From positions 1 through 11,286 of the forward strand of contig SFUD01000046.1 of the NCBI GenBank assembly GCA_004561775.1: DNA of 11,286 nt, in the 5' to 3' direction. This stretch comes from a bacterium. Its GTDB lineage: Bacteria; Bacteroidota; Bacteroidia; Bacteroidales; UBA932. The first letter of the stretch is position 1; each line of letters opens with the position of its first letter. This document shows positions 5,332 to 11,286 of the stretch, one piece after another. The notes beneath the pieces are model-generated. The model did not search any database. It was given only the letters and a program-made list of their open reading frames with translations, and was not told the origin of the DNA. Position numbers and translations under genes: made by a program.

Positions 5332-6432
5332 TTAAAGAGGCTTACCCTCTTTCTCCACTATCTTCTTAAGAAGCTTCTCTGCAGAGGCAGAATTCTTATG
5401 AAGGTAGTTGTTAAGGTGCTCGGAGACAAAATCCACAATAAAATTTCTTACGGTAGGGCCACCCGGAGCCATATCCTTTGCATCAAAATAGGTCTTGGTC
5501 TGATTGGAGAACTTTGGCTCCTGCACATTTATGCTTATGGCGCCAATAATGGACTGACGCACATCCTTAGGGTCGAAATCCTTCTTGTAGAACTCCTTTA
5601 CACACTTTACAACACCCTCCCTGAAGGCAGAGAGATGCGTTCCGCCGTGGATTGTATTCTGACCATTTACAAAGGAGCTGATATTCTCTCCATTCTCCAT
5701 TCCGTGGGTCATTACAATCTCCACATCCTTGCCCACAAGATGAATAGGCTCATAGAGCGGAGTCTCCTGAAGGTTGTCGTTTATAAGGTCCAAGAGGCCA
5801 TTCTTAGACTCGTATTTAACTCCGTTGAGCAATATGGAAATGCCCTTGTTAAGGTAGCAGTAGTTCTTAACCATTGTCTGCACATACTCCATATTATAAC
5901 TGTAGTTCTCATAGAGCTCCGCATCTGCCACATACCTTACAAGAGTGCCATTCTTCCGGTCTGCCGCAAGGCCGCTCCCCTGCTCCAGAAGGTTGCCCTT
6001 TGAGAAGCTGGCCCACGCCATCTCCCCATCCCTGCAACTCTCTATATAAAAGTGGGACGAGGTGGCATTTACAGCCTTTGCGCCAACACCGTTAAGACCT
6101 ACGGACTTCATAAAGGCGCCCGTACTGTACTTAGCTCCGGTATTCATCTTGCTTACCGCATCCACCAGCTTGCCAAGCGGAATACCCCTTCCAAAATCTC
6201 TTACGGTAACCTCCCTCTCCTTTATATCTATAATAATCTGCTTGCCGGCGCCCATCTTAAACTCATCTATAGAGTTATCGATAATCTCTTTAAGCAGCAC
6301 ATAGATACCGTCATCGGGAGAAGAGCCATCTCCCAACTTTCCAATATACATACCGCTCCTGCGCCTTATATGCTCATTCCACGATAGGGTTTCAAAATCT
6401 TCTTCCGTGTACCTGTTCTGAATATTCTCCAT
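5332..6432 (-). CDS. parE: Topoisomerase IV subunit B, N-terminal fragment (ATPase)
   Basis: The 366-residue N-terminal part of ParE. The GHKL ATPase motifs are intact: EIIDNSIDE with Glu49 and Asn53, RDFGRGIP (78-85) and GLNGVGAKA (112-120). The transducer domain follows and includes QTK in FSNQTKTYF, the lysine that contacts ATP. The reading frame ends in KKIVEKEGKPL and a TAA. The linker that normally joins the transducer to TOPRIM (consensus near ERERKAIAGVTKLARERAKK) is missing, and homology resumes in another frame. The start is ATG at 6432; a TTG one codon upstream is also open but unlikely. A partial GGAG lies 8 nt upstream. The motifs upstream of the break show no decay, which suggests a recent break or an error in the sequence. 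Confidence 0.9.
   Translation of the reverse strand: MENIQNRYTEEDFETLSWNEHIRRRSGMYIGKLGDGSSPDDGIYVLLKEIIDNSIDEFKMGAGKQIIIDIKEREVTVRDFGRGIPLGKLVDAVSKMNTGAKYSTGAFMKSVGLNGVGAKAVNATSSHFYIESCRDGEMAWASFSKGNLLEQGSGLAADRKNGTLVRYVADAELYENYSYNMEYVQTMVKNYCYLNKGISILLNGVKYESKNGLLDLINDNLQETPLYEPIHLVGKDVEIVMTHGMENGENISSFVNGQNTIHGGTHLSAFREGVVKCVKEFYKKDFDPKDVRQSIIGAISINVQEPKFSNQTKTYFDAKDMAPGGPTVRNFIVDFVSEHLNNYLHKNSASAEKLLKKIVEKEGKPL
5334..5352 (-). other. Inverted repeat at the parE break
   Basis: AAAGAGG (5334-5340) and CCTCTTT (5346-5352) form a perfect 7-bp stem with a 5-nt loop, exactly where the two parE frames part. On the coding strand the TAA stop of the upstream frame uses the last T of the downstream arm followed by AA. 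This could mark a deletion end point. A structured RNA element is possible but not supported otherwise. Confidence 0.75.
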
Positions 6433-6444
6433 CAAAATTCTCCA

Positions 6445-6453
6445 TTATCCACA
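6445..6453 (+). promoter_or_regulatory. Perfect DnaA-box-like 9-mer upstream of parE
   Basis: TTATCCACA, identical to the strong DnaA box of Escherichia coli, lies 12 bp upstream of the parE ATG, between the start codon and the predicted -7 element (6459-6466). Only one copy is seen in the region, so it is not an origin. A single match may be chance: by my arithmetic about 0.09 are expected in a window of this size counting both strands. Confidence 0.35.
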
Positions 6454-6458
6454 AAGAG

Positions 6459-6485
6459 CAAATTTACTAATTTTTGCTAAATTTG
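6459..6485. promoter_or_regulatory. Divergent promoters for parE and the 5'-nucleotidase pair
   Basis: Two TAAATTTG -7 elements lie back to back in the 91-bp divergent spacer. One is on the minus strand (plus-strand CAAATTTA, 6459-6466) facing parE. The other is on the plus strand (6478-6485) facing the 5'-nucleotidase genes. Both match TAnnTTTG. For parE a TTG (6491-6489) lies about 22 nt upstream, slightly further than the usual 19-21. For the plus strand I find no clear -33 element. The elements are so close that the two polymerases would compete. Confidence 0.6.
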
Positions 6486-6523
6486 CGACAATTGGAATTG
6501 AAACTAAAAACACCTCAACAAAT

Positions 6524-7306
6524 ATGTTAACTATTAAGAAACTGATTGTTATAGCAATAGCTATACTCTTTGCAATCAGCTCCGCCGCGCAAAACATAAA
6601 AAAGGCAGAGTGGAGCAAAGTAAAAATGGATAGCTCCTGGGAGAGCCTTGCAGAGCAGGGCAAGGAGTCCAAATCCACCAAAATAATAAACAAATACAAA
6701 CCTGCCGTAGATGAACTAAACGTTGTAATCGGAGAGGCCGCCAAAGACCTTCCTGCACACTCCCCGGAGAGCGAACTCTCCAACTTTGCAGTAGATGCAA
6801 TACGGGAATTTGCAGACAAATGGCTCTCCCAGCAGGGCATAGAGGCCAAGACAGATATGGCAGTAACCAACTTTGGCGGAATAAGACTCTCCAACTTCCC
6901 AAAGGGAGATATTACAATTGCCCAGGTAATGGCCTGCTTCCCGTTTGACAACAGAATAGTAATTCTGGATATGCCCGGCAAATATATCCGCCAGATGCTG
7001 CAGGCCTTTGCGCGCAGAGGCAGAGTGGAGGCGCTCTCCGGAGTGGAACTTCAGATAAAAGCAGGCAAAGTGGAGCGCTTCCGCATAGCCGGAGAGCCGC
7101 TTAAAGATGATAAAATCTACAAAGTTGCAACCATAGACTTTCTTGCTAACGGCGGAGACAATGTCTACTCCTTCAAAAATGCTGTGGGTATGACAAATAC
7201 CAATGTGCAGATAAAAGATATGATTATCGATAAGATCAAGGCCCTCACCGCAGAGGGCAAAAAGGTTGACCCTAAAGTAGATGGAAGAGTTAAAATTGAG
7301 AAATAA
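6524..7306 (+). CDS. 5'-nucleotidase C-terminal domain protein, exported
   Basis: A 260-residue protein with a signal peptide (residues 1 to about 22, KKLIVIAIAILFAISSAAQ). The rest matches the 5'-nucleotidase C-terminal domain, which supplies substrate binding in UshA-type enzymes: ELSNFAVDAIR (84-94), NFGGIR (116-121), FPFDNRIV (139-146) and FLANGGDNVY (207-215). The calcineurin-like metallophosphatase domain that normally precedes it is absent, so it is not catalytic alone. That domain is encoded by the next gene, 12 bp downstream, also with its own signal peptide. The two probably assemble in the periplasm or outer membrane into a nucleotide-hydrolysing enzyme. The order is the reverse of the domain order in fused enzymes. 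Family assignment is firm; assembly with the neighbour is inferred. Confidence 0.92.
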   Translation: MLTIKKLIVIAIAILFAISSAAQNIKKAEWSKVKMDSSWESLAEQGKESKSTKIINKYKPAVDELNVVIGEAAKDLPAHSPESELSNFAVDAIREFADKWLSQQGIEAKTDMAVTNFGGIRLSNFPKGDITIAQVMACFPFDNRIVILDMPGKYIRQMLQAFARRGRVEALSGVELQIKAGKVERFRIAGEPLKDDKIYKVATIDFLANGGDNVYSFKNAVGMTNTNVQIKDMIIDKIKALTAEGKKVDPKVDGRVKIEK

Positions 7307-7318
7307 GCAACAATAGAT

Positions 7319-8161
7319 ATGAAAAAGTCATTATCCCGATATTTACCTGCATTAGCCCTTACACTTGCACTTCTTATGCCTGCCTCAGCAGAGCAGAGAG
7401 CGGAGGGCGACGACGAAAACCACGTGGTAATTCTCCACACCAACGATACCCACAGCGGCATTCTCCCTATGGAGAGCGGCAAGAACAGCGGATGCGGAGG
7501 ATATGCCCGCAGAGAGGAGTATATTAAAAAGGTAAGAAGCGAGAACAAAAATGTGATTCTGCTGGATGCCGGCGATTTCAGCCAGGGCTCTCCATTCTTC
7601 AGCCTATTTAAAGGAGATGTTGAGATAGAGCTTATGAATGCTCTGGGCTACGACGCTGCAACAATTGGCAACCACGAGTTTGACAACGGCCAGGATGAGC
7701 TTGCCAGAAGAACAGGCAACGCAAAGTTCCCCCTCCTATGCGCCAACTACACCTTTAACAAGAGCAACCTCAACTCCCTTCTCAAACCCTATGTAATTAT
7801 AGAGCGTGCGGGCAGAAAATTTGGCATAATAGGCCTTACCGTTAATGTAAAGAATGTGGTAGCCAAGAAGTTCCAGGACGGAATGGAGTATCAAAACCAC
7901 ATAGAGGTTGCCAACGCTCTTGCAGAGCGGCTGCGCAAAGAGGAGGGCTGCAATGTAATCATAGCCCTTACACACATAGGATTCAGAGGGGATATAGAAT
8001 TGGCAGAACAATCCAAAGAGATAGATATAATTGTAGGAGGCCACTCCCATACCACAATAGAGAATAAAAAAGTTGTGAAGAACCTGAACGGCAATGATGT
8101 AATAGTAGTTCAGGATGGAGAGAAGGGAGAATTTGTAGGCCGCCTGGATATATGGTTATAA
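7319..8161 (+). CDS. Metallophosphatase (5'-nucleotidase catalytic domain), exported
   Basis: A 280-residue calcineurin-like phosphoesterase of the UshA/5'-nucleotidase type. After a signal peptide (about 1-24) come the five metal-binding motifs in order: HTNDTH (Asp43, His45), DAGDFSQG (Asp86), GNHEFD (Asn118, His119), THIG (His219) and GGHSHT (His242, His244). These bind two metal ions and hydrolyse phosphate esters such as nucleotides. The protein stops after this domain (final GEFVGRLDIWL), with no nucleotide-binding C-terminal domain; that domain is in the preceding gene. The genes are 12 bp apart and surely cotranscribed. No Shine-Dalgarno is visible. The natural substrate could be nucleotides, UDP-sugars or another phosphomonoester. 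Confidence 0.93.
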   Translation: MKKSLSRYLPALALTLALLMPASAEQRAEGDDENHVVILHTNDTHSGILPMESGKNSGCGGYARREEYIKKVRSENKNVILLDAGDFSQGSPFFSLFKGDVEIELMNALGYDAATIGNHEFDNGQDELARRTGNAKFPLLCANYTFNKSNLNSLLKPYVIIERAGRKFGIIGLTVNVKNVVAKKFQDGMEYQNHIEVANALAERLRKEEGCNVIIALTHIGFRGDIELAEQSKEIDIIVGGHSHTTIENKKVVKNLNGNDVIVVQDGEKGEFVGRLDIWL

Positions 8162-8165
8162 AAGA

Positions 8166-8204
8166 GAGGAAGCGCTGCTATTTGTAGCGCTTCCAATCTT
8201 TTTT
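8166..8204. terminator. Bidirectional terminator between convergent genes
   Basis: A perfect 9-bp stem (GGAAGCGCT, 8168-8176, with AGCGCTTCC, 8186-8194) has a 9-nt loop. On the plus strand it is followed by AATCTTTTTT; on the minus strand by TCTCTTTT. It serves both the metallophosphatase gene, which ends at 8161, and the convergent Fe-S gene. The TAG of the Fe-S gene (8180-8178) lies in the hairpin loop, so one arm of the terminator is also coding sequence for its last residues (WKRYK). Confidence 0.88.
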
Positions 8205-9263
8205 AGTCTCCTTTGTCCAAATCTCAACCGCATCGTCATAGGTAACAGGAGGTACATAGGCATTCTCCTTCTTATGAAGAACAATTGCCCTCTTCTTGCA
8301 GGCAGAGACGCATAGACCGCATCCCATACACTCCTCCAGATTAACCCTGTACTTGCCCTCCTTATCCCTCTTTATGCAGCCAAAGGGGCATCGCTTTGCG
8401 CAGGAGCCGCAACTTACGCATTTGTCGTAGTCTATCACGCTAAAGAAATTTGCCCAAAGGTCTTTGGATGGCCCAGGGAATTTCTTCTTCATCCATAACA
8501 TACCGCAACCGCAATCGCAACAAGAGCAGATATTCTCGCCATCCTGAGAGTTGGTAACATTAATAATTCTGCCATCCTTCTCACCCTCGCGAAGAATCTC
8601 AAGAGCCTCCTCCTTAGTAATATATCTGCCAAGGCCGGTCTCCACATAATAAGTTGCATAGTCGTCGCACATTATGCAGGTCTCCAAAGGATGCTTGCAG
8701 GGATTGAAGGGACCCTTAAGCTTATCCAGCTTTCTGCAGAGGCAAGTTCCCACAGCAAAGACCTTATGCCTATCCAGCACGGTCTCTATATCCTCATAAG
8801 GCATAACCACAGAGCCCTCCACAAACTCCTTGTGCATAGGGACTGTGCGGTAAAAGGGCATAGTTTGGCTCATCCTCTTGCCCCACTTGCTGGACATAAT
8901 ATAGAGCGAGAGCTCCTTAAGCCACTTGTTCCTTGGATTTTTAATCTGCCACTCCAAGATGCCTAGCACAAAGGGGTGCTGTCCATACTCATCGGGACCA
9001 CCCTCCTCTTTGGAGTGCCTGCGGAAAATCTCCCCTCTGAAGGCCATCCTGTCCAGCTTCTCCTTTGCCTGCTCCTCTGTTATGCCATTCTTGGCAGCAT
9101 ATTGCGCAGCTGTCTGATAGCCCTTATCCATTGCCAGAAAGTCCTTGCAATCCTCCTCTGTAAATATCTGCTTCATAAGGCGCTTGTCTGCCTTTATGTA
9201 AGAGCGCGGAAAGCCAAAGCCTATCTCATCTATTCTTGCATTAAGCTTGTCGTAAATATCCAT
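8178..9263 (-). CDS. Cysteine-rich 4Fe-4S ferredoxin-type protein
   Basis: A 361-residue cytoplasmic protein with 20 cysteines. Residues about 40-85 look like a small helix-turn-helix fold (TAAQYAAKNGITEEQAKEKLDRMAFRGEIFRR). The middle has CLCRK (Cys174, 176) followed by Cys189, 196 and 199, and then CSCCDCGC (Cys246, 248, 249, 251, 253). Two classical 4Fe-4S motifs follow: CVSCGSCAKRCP (Cys282, 285, 288, 292) and CMGCGLCVSACK (Cys312, 315, 318, 322). This is the architecture of a widespread anaerobe family of 4Fe-4S dicluster proteins whose job is not defined. The two C-terminal clusters suit electron transfer; the middle cysteines may hold a third cluster or another metal. It starts 2 nt after the hypB stop, which suggests a link with nickel-enzyme maturation. 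The function is otherwise unknown. Confidence 0.88.
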   Translation of the reverse strand: MDIYDKLNARIDEIGFGFPRSYIKADKRLMKQIFTEEDCKDFLAMDKGYQTAAQYAAKNGITEEQAKEKLDRMAFRGEIFRRHSKEEGGPDEYGQHPFVLGILEWQIKNPRNKWLKELSLYIMSSKWGKRMSQTMPFYRTVPMHKEFVEGSVVMPYEDIETVLDRHKVFAVGTCLCRKLDKLKGPFNPCKHPLETCIMCDDYATYYVETGLGRYITKEEALEILREGEKDGRIINVTNSQDGENICSCCDCGCGMLWMKKKFPGPSKDLWANFFSVIDYDKCVSCGSCAKRCPFGCIKRDKEGKYRVNLEECMGCGLCVSACKKRAIVLHKKENAYVPPVTYDDAVEIWTKETKKDWKRYK

Positions 9264-9265
9264 AT

Positions 9266-9931
9266 CTACCCCCTTTTAATCTTCTCTTTAACCTCATTTG
9301 AGAGATATTGGCAAAATTCATCCATACCTGCACCCTCCTTTGCAGAGACCTTGAATATCTTAAGGTCCGGATTAAGTCTGCGCGTATTGAGGGCAAGCGC
9401 CTCAAAATTGAAATCGAAGAGTTGCGCACAATCTATCTTTGTAACAACCAAGGCTTTGCAGACAGAGAACATAAGCGGATACTTAAGAGCCTTGTCATCC
9501 CCCTCCGGCACGCTCAAGAGCATAGAGGGCAGGTCTGCCCCCAAATCAAACTCTGCAGGGCAGACAAGATTCCCGATATTCTCTATAATAACAATATCTA
9601 ACTCCTCCAGAGGCAGCCTCTCCAAAGCCTTCATAATCATAGGAGCATCCAGATGACAATCGCCACCTGTTCTAAGCTGCACGGTGGGCACGCCGCACCT
9701 CTGCATCTTCTCCGCATCTACGGTAGATTCTATATCCCCCTCAATAACACCAATCTTAAACTCCTTTGAGAGCCTCTCTATTGCAGAGAGGATAAAGGTT
9801 GTCTTGCCGGCTCCGGGAGAGCTCATAATATTCCACAAAAAGAAGCCCTTGCTGCGCGCAAGCTCCCTCACCTGGTCCGCAACACCTGCGTTGTCTGCCA
9901 AAATACACTCTTTAAGGTCTATATACTCCAT
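9266..9931 (-). CDS. hypB: Nickel incorporation GTPase HypB
   Basis: A 221-residue SIMIBI-class GTPase that delivers nickel with HypA to [NiFe]-hydrogenase or another nickel enzyme. The P-loop is SSPGAGKTT (37-45), followed by VIEGDIESTVDAE (switch I region). The shared metal site is Cys92 and His93 in GGDCHLDA, plus Cys124 in NLVCPAEFDLG; these correspond to Cys166, His167 and Cys198 of the E. coli protein. The base-specificity motif is TKID (164-167) in place of the textbook NKxD, a change known in other HypB proteins. The N-terminus has neither the CxxCGC nickel site nor a histidine-rich stretch, so it has no nickel-storage function. It lies 23 bp after hypA and 2 bp before the Fe-S gene. 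No hypC, D, E, F or hydrogenase subunit is in view. Confidence 0.95.
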   Translation of the reverse strand: MEYIDLKECILADNAGVADQVRELARSKGFFLWNIMSSPGAGKTTFILSAIERLSKEFKIGVIEGDIESTVDAEKMQRCGVPTVQLRTGGDCHLDAPMIMKALERLPLEELDIVIIENIGNLVCPAEFDLGADLPSMLLSVPEGDDKALKYPLMFSVCKALVVTKIDCAQLFDFNFEALALNTRRLNPDLKIFKVSAKEGAGMDEFCQYLSNEVKEKIKRG

Positions 9932-9954
9932 AATTCAAATCACTTTCTGTCGCA

Positions 9955-10305
9955 TCATTCTATCTCTATGCCCACTATCCTAAGCTCCCTGCCGGTAACA
10001 AGCTTGCCTGTAGGACAACCGCACTCCGGACAATTTGCATTGGCAATGTCGCTCACATCCACTTCATAAATAGTGCCACAATCCCTGCAGCTTACCGTAG
10101 CGGGAATAGTCTCAATCTCTATTGTAGAGCCCTCTGCAATATCTCCCTTTGCAATATAATCCCAATACTTCTGCACAATCTCAGGAATATAATCCCTAAG
10201 AACGCCCACCTCCAGGGCAACCATAACAACCCTCTTGGCGCCCACCTCGGAGGCCTTCTTCATAACAGCATTATAGATGCTCTTTGTAAATGGCAACTCG
10301 TGCAT
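9955..10305 (-). CDS. hypA: Nickel metallochaperone HypA
   Basis: A 116-residue HypA. The start is set at the ATG giving MHEL: His2, with Glu3, is the universal nickel ligand, which must be at the N-terminus. A longer open frame up to 10383 would bury it and overlap the peptidase gene. The core has LEVGVLRDYIPEIVQKYWDYIAKGDIAEGSTIEIE. A zinc site follows: Cys73, Cys76, Cys92 and Cys95 (CRDC and CPEC), with an extra Cys97. HypA takes nickel from HypB or the cytosol and hands it to the target enzyme. It lies 11 nt after the peptidase gene and 23 nt before hypB, with a partial AAGGAAG upstream. In other bacteria HypA and HypB can also serve urease or other nickel enzymes, so the target here is open. 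Confidence 0.94.
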   Translation of the reverse strand: MHELPFTKSIYNAVMKKASEVGAKRVVMVALEVGVLRDYIPEIVQKYWDYIAKGDIAEGSTIEIETIPATVSCRDCGTIYEVDVSDIANANCPECGCPTGKLVTGRELRIVGIEIE

Positions 10306-10316
10306 ATCGCTTCCTT

Positions 10317-11219
10317 CTAATAGAGATACTCTGCCAAAATAAGATATGCCAGCTCTGTAGTCTTGCGCAGCTTCTCCCAGCATATCTTATCGGGAGTATC
10401 TGTAGGTTTATGATAATCTGCGTGCATCTCATCCTCCATCCAGGCAATGAAAGGAATCTTAAGGGCAGAGAAAGGGGCATAGTCAGAGCCACCCTTGCCA
10501 TACTCCATCCTCTTGTCGTACAGCACATTAAATGGCTGCTCTATCCTCTCTGCGCACTCTCTGCAAAGTTGAACCAAATTATCGCAATGACCGTCCCAGG
10601 CAAAGGTAACAGCCGGATTGGCAGGGTCTTTGGTGCGCCCCACCATATCAAAGTTCATATAGAGAGCAACCTCCTCCGGATTGGCAACCCTCTTCTGCGC
10701 AAAGTCATAAGAGCCCTTCATTCCGCGCTCCTCTCCATCCCAGGCACAGAAGAGCACCGTATGTTTCAAAGGGGTTTCACTCTTCCCGAAGGCCCTTGCA
10801 AGCTGCAAGAGCGCAGCCACGCCGGAGGCATTGTCGTCTGCACCCGGATGAATCCTTGGAATGGTATCCGAAGAGCCCTTTACCACCCTTATTCCGTGGT
10901 GGTCGTAATGTGCGCCAACAATAATGAGGGAGGTGGTATCCAGTCCCTTGAGTTTGCCTATTACATTAATATACTCATCTCCCTGCAGCTCCACCTGCAG
11001 ACCGGCTCTCTCCATCTCTGCCACAATAAACTCCCTTGCCATACGGGAGCCCTCCGTTGCCGGAGCTCTGCCTGCAAGCGACTCATCTGCAAGGTAGTAG
11101 ATTACCCTTTTGGAGTAGTCATCATCAAACGCCTGCGCCTGCAATGCCAACGGCATAAGCGCGAGCAAAAGGAGCGCAAGCCCTTTAGACCACAGAATAT
11201 CCAATGACAATCTCTTCAT
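10317..11219 (-). CDS. M28 family zinc metallopeptidase, exported
   Basis: A 300-residue exported aminopeptidase-like protein. Residues 1 to about 30 form a signal peptide (GLALLLLALMPLALQAQA). The di-zinc site of family M28 is complete: His104 in AHYDHHG, the bridging Asp128 in HPGADDNASG, Glu163 (base) and Glu164 in DGEERG, Asp191 in NFDMVG and His270 in DYHKPTDTPD. It should remove N-terminal amino acids or process peptides outside the cytoplasm. Its stop is 11 nt from hypA, so it is probably transcribed with the hyp genes, though the roles are unrelated. No Shine-Dalgarno is visible. The upstream gene ends at or just before its ATG. Confidence 0.94.
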   Translation of the reverse strand: MKRLSLDILWSKGLALLLLALMPLALQAQAFDDDYSKRVIYYLADESLAGRAPATEGSRMAREFIVAEMERAGLQVELQGDEYINVIGKLKGLDTTSLIIVGAHYDHHGIRVVKGSSDTIPRIHPGADDNASGVAALLQLARAFGKSETPLKHTVLFCAWDGEERGMKGSYDFAQKRVANPEEVALYMNFDMVGRTKDPANPAVTFAWDGHCDNLVQLCRECAERIEQPFNVLYDKRMEYGKGGSDYAPFSALKIPFIAWMEDEMHADYHKPTDTPDKICWEKLRKTTELAYLILAEYLY

Positions 11220-11286
11220 CTCAAATAAAAAATTGCATTACCTCCGTATTGCCCATAATAGGGAACTCCAGCATACTGCGGGCGCC
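11216..11286 (-). CDS. 3' end of an upstream gene (partial, frame uncertain)
   Basis: Two minus-strand frames are open from the right edge up to the peptidase start. One ends in GGNAIFYLR and its TGA overlaps the ATG of the peptidase gene by the common ATGA arrangement (stop at 11218-11216). The other ends in EVMQFFI with TGA at 11223-11221, one base before that ATG. Either layout implies that the peptidase gene is internal to an operon. Only about 22 codons are visible and I do not recognise the protein. The first frame, rich in Gly and Tyr, is slightly preferred because of the overlap. Confidence 0.35.
   Translation of the reverse strand, partial: RPQYAGVPYYGQYGGNAIFYLR

Noticed and set aside
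5332..5352. Programmed frameshift or translational bypass in parE
   Set aside because: Bypass skips extra nucleotides, whereas here linker sequence seems to be missing. No slippery heptamer is seen at the junction. Recoding cannot restore the lost residues.
9955..10383. Longer HypA start at 10383
   Set aside because: It would place the essential nickel-binding His2 inside the chain and overlap the peptidase gene by more than 60 bp. The MHEL start at 10305 is correct for the family.

Overview
The window looks like a chromosomal segment of a Bacteroidales-type bacterium (phylum Bacteroidota). The signs are: promoters of the form TAnnTTTG; almost no Shine-Dalgarno sequences, except a perfect one before rpsU; a 64-residue bS21; and a lipoprotein with a C-terminal PCMD-like domain paired with an outer-membrane barrel. 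I cannot name the genus. All family assignments come from reading motifs; no database search was possible.

Layout from left to right. Positions 1-970 hold no convincing gene and consist largely of tandem repeats with different units (about 42, 62, 17 and 14 bp). The most striking is five copies of a palindromic element at exactly 62-bp spacing (504-779). Next, on the minus strand, is rpsU (bS21), with its own terminator, promoter and a full-strength Shine-Dalgarno. Then comes a minus-strand pair, a small outer-membrane barrel protein followed by a PCMD-type lipoprotein. A 240-bp spacer with a terminator and 10-bp-periodic repeats separates these from the next minus-strand unit. That unit is parE (topoisomerase IV subunit B), broken into two frames, followed 5 bp later by a small PlsC-type acyltransferase. 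A 91-bp divergent promoter region leads into two plus-strand genes that split the 5'-nucleotidase architecture: the C-terminal domain comes first, then the metallophosphatase catalytic domain. A bidirectional terminator separates these from a minus-strand operon running from the right edge: an M28 metallopeptidase, hypA, hypB and a cysteine-rich 4Fe-4S protein.

Functional reading. The hypA-hypB-FeS block is a compact nickel-handling and redox unit with no other hydrogenase maturation gene in view. The split 5'-nucleotidase pair is probably an exported nucleotide scavenging system. The OMP and PCMD proteins are probable cell-surface partners. The points most worth checking are the 62-bp palindrome array, tandem repeats that begin inside stop codons at two unrelated genes, the parE break (an apparent loss of roughly 55-60 nt at a perfect 7-bp inverted repeat, plus a Leu in place of the Asp of the TOPRIM EGDSA motif), and the exceptional Shine-Dalgarno of rpsU.
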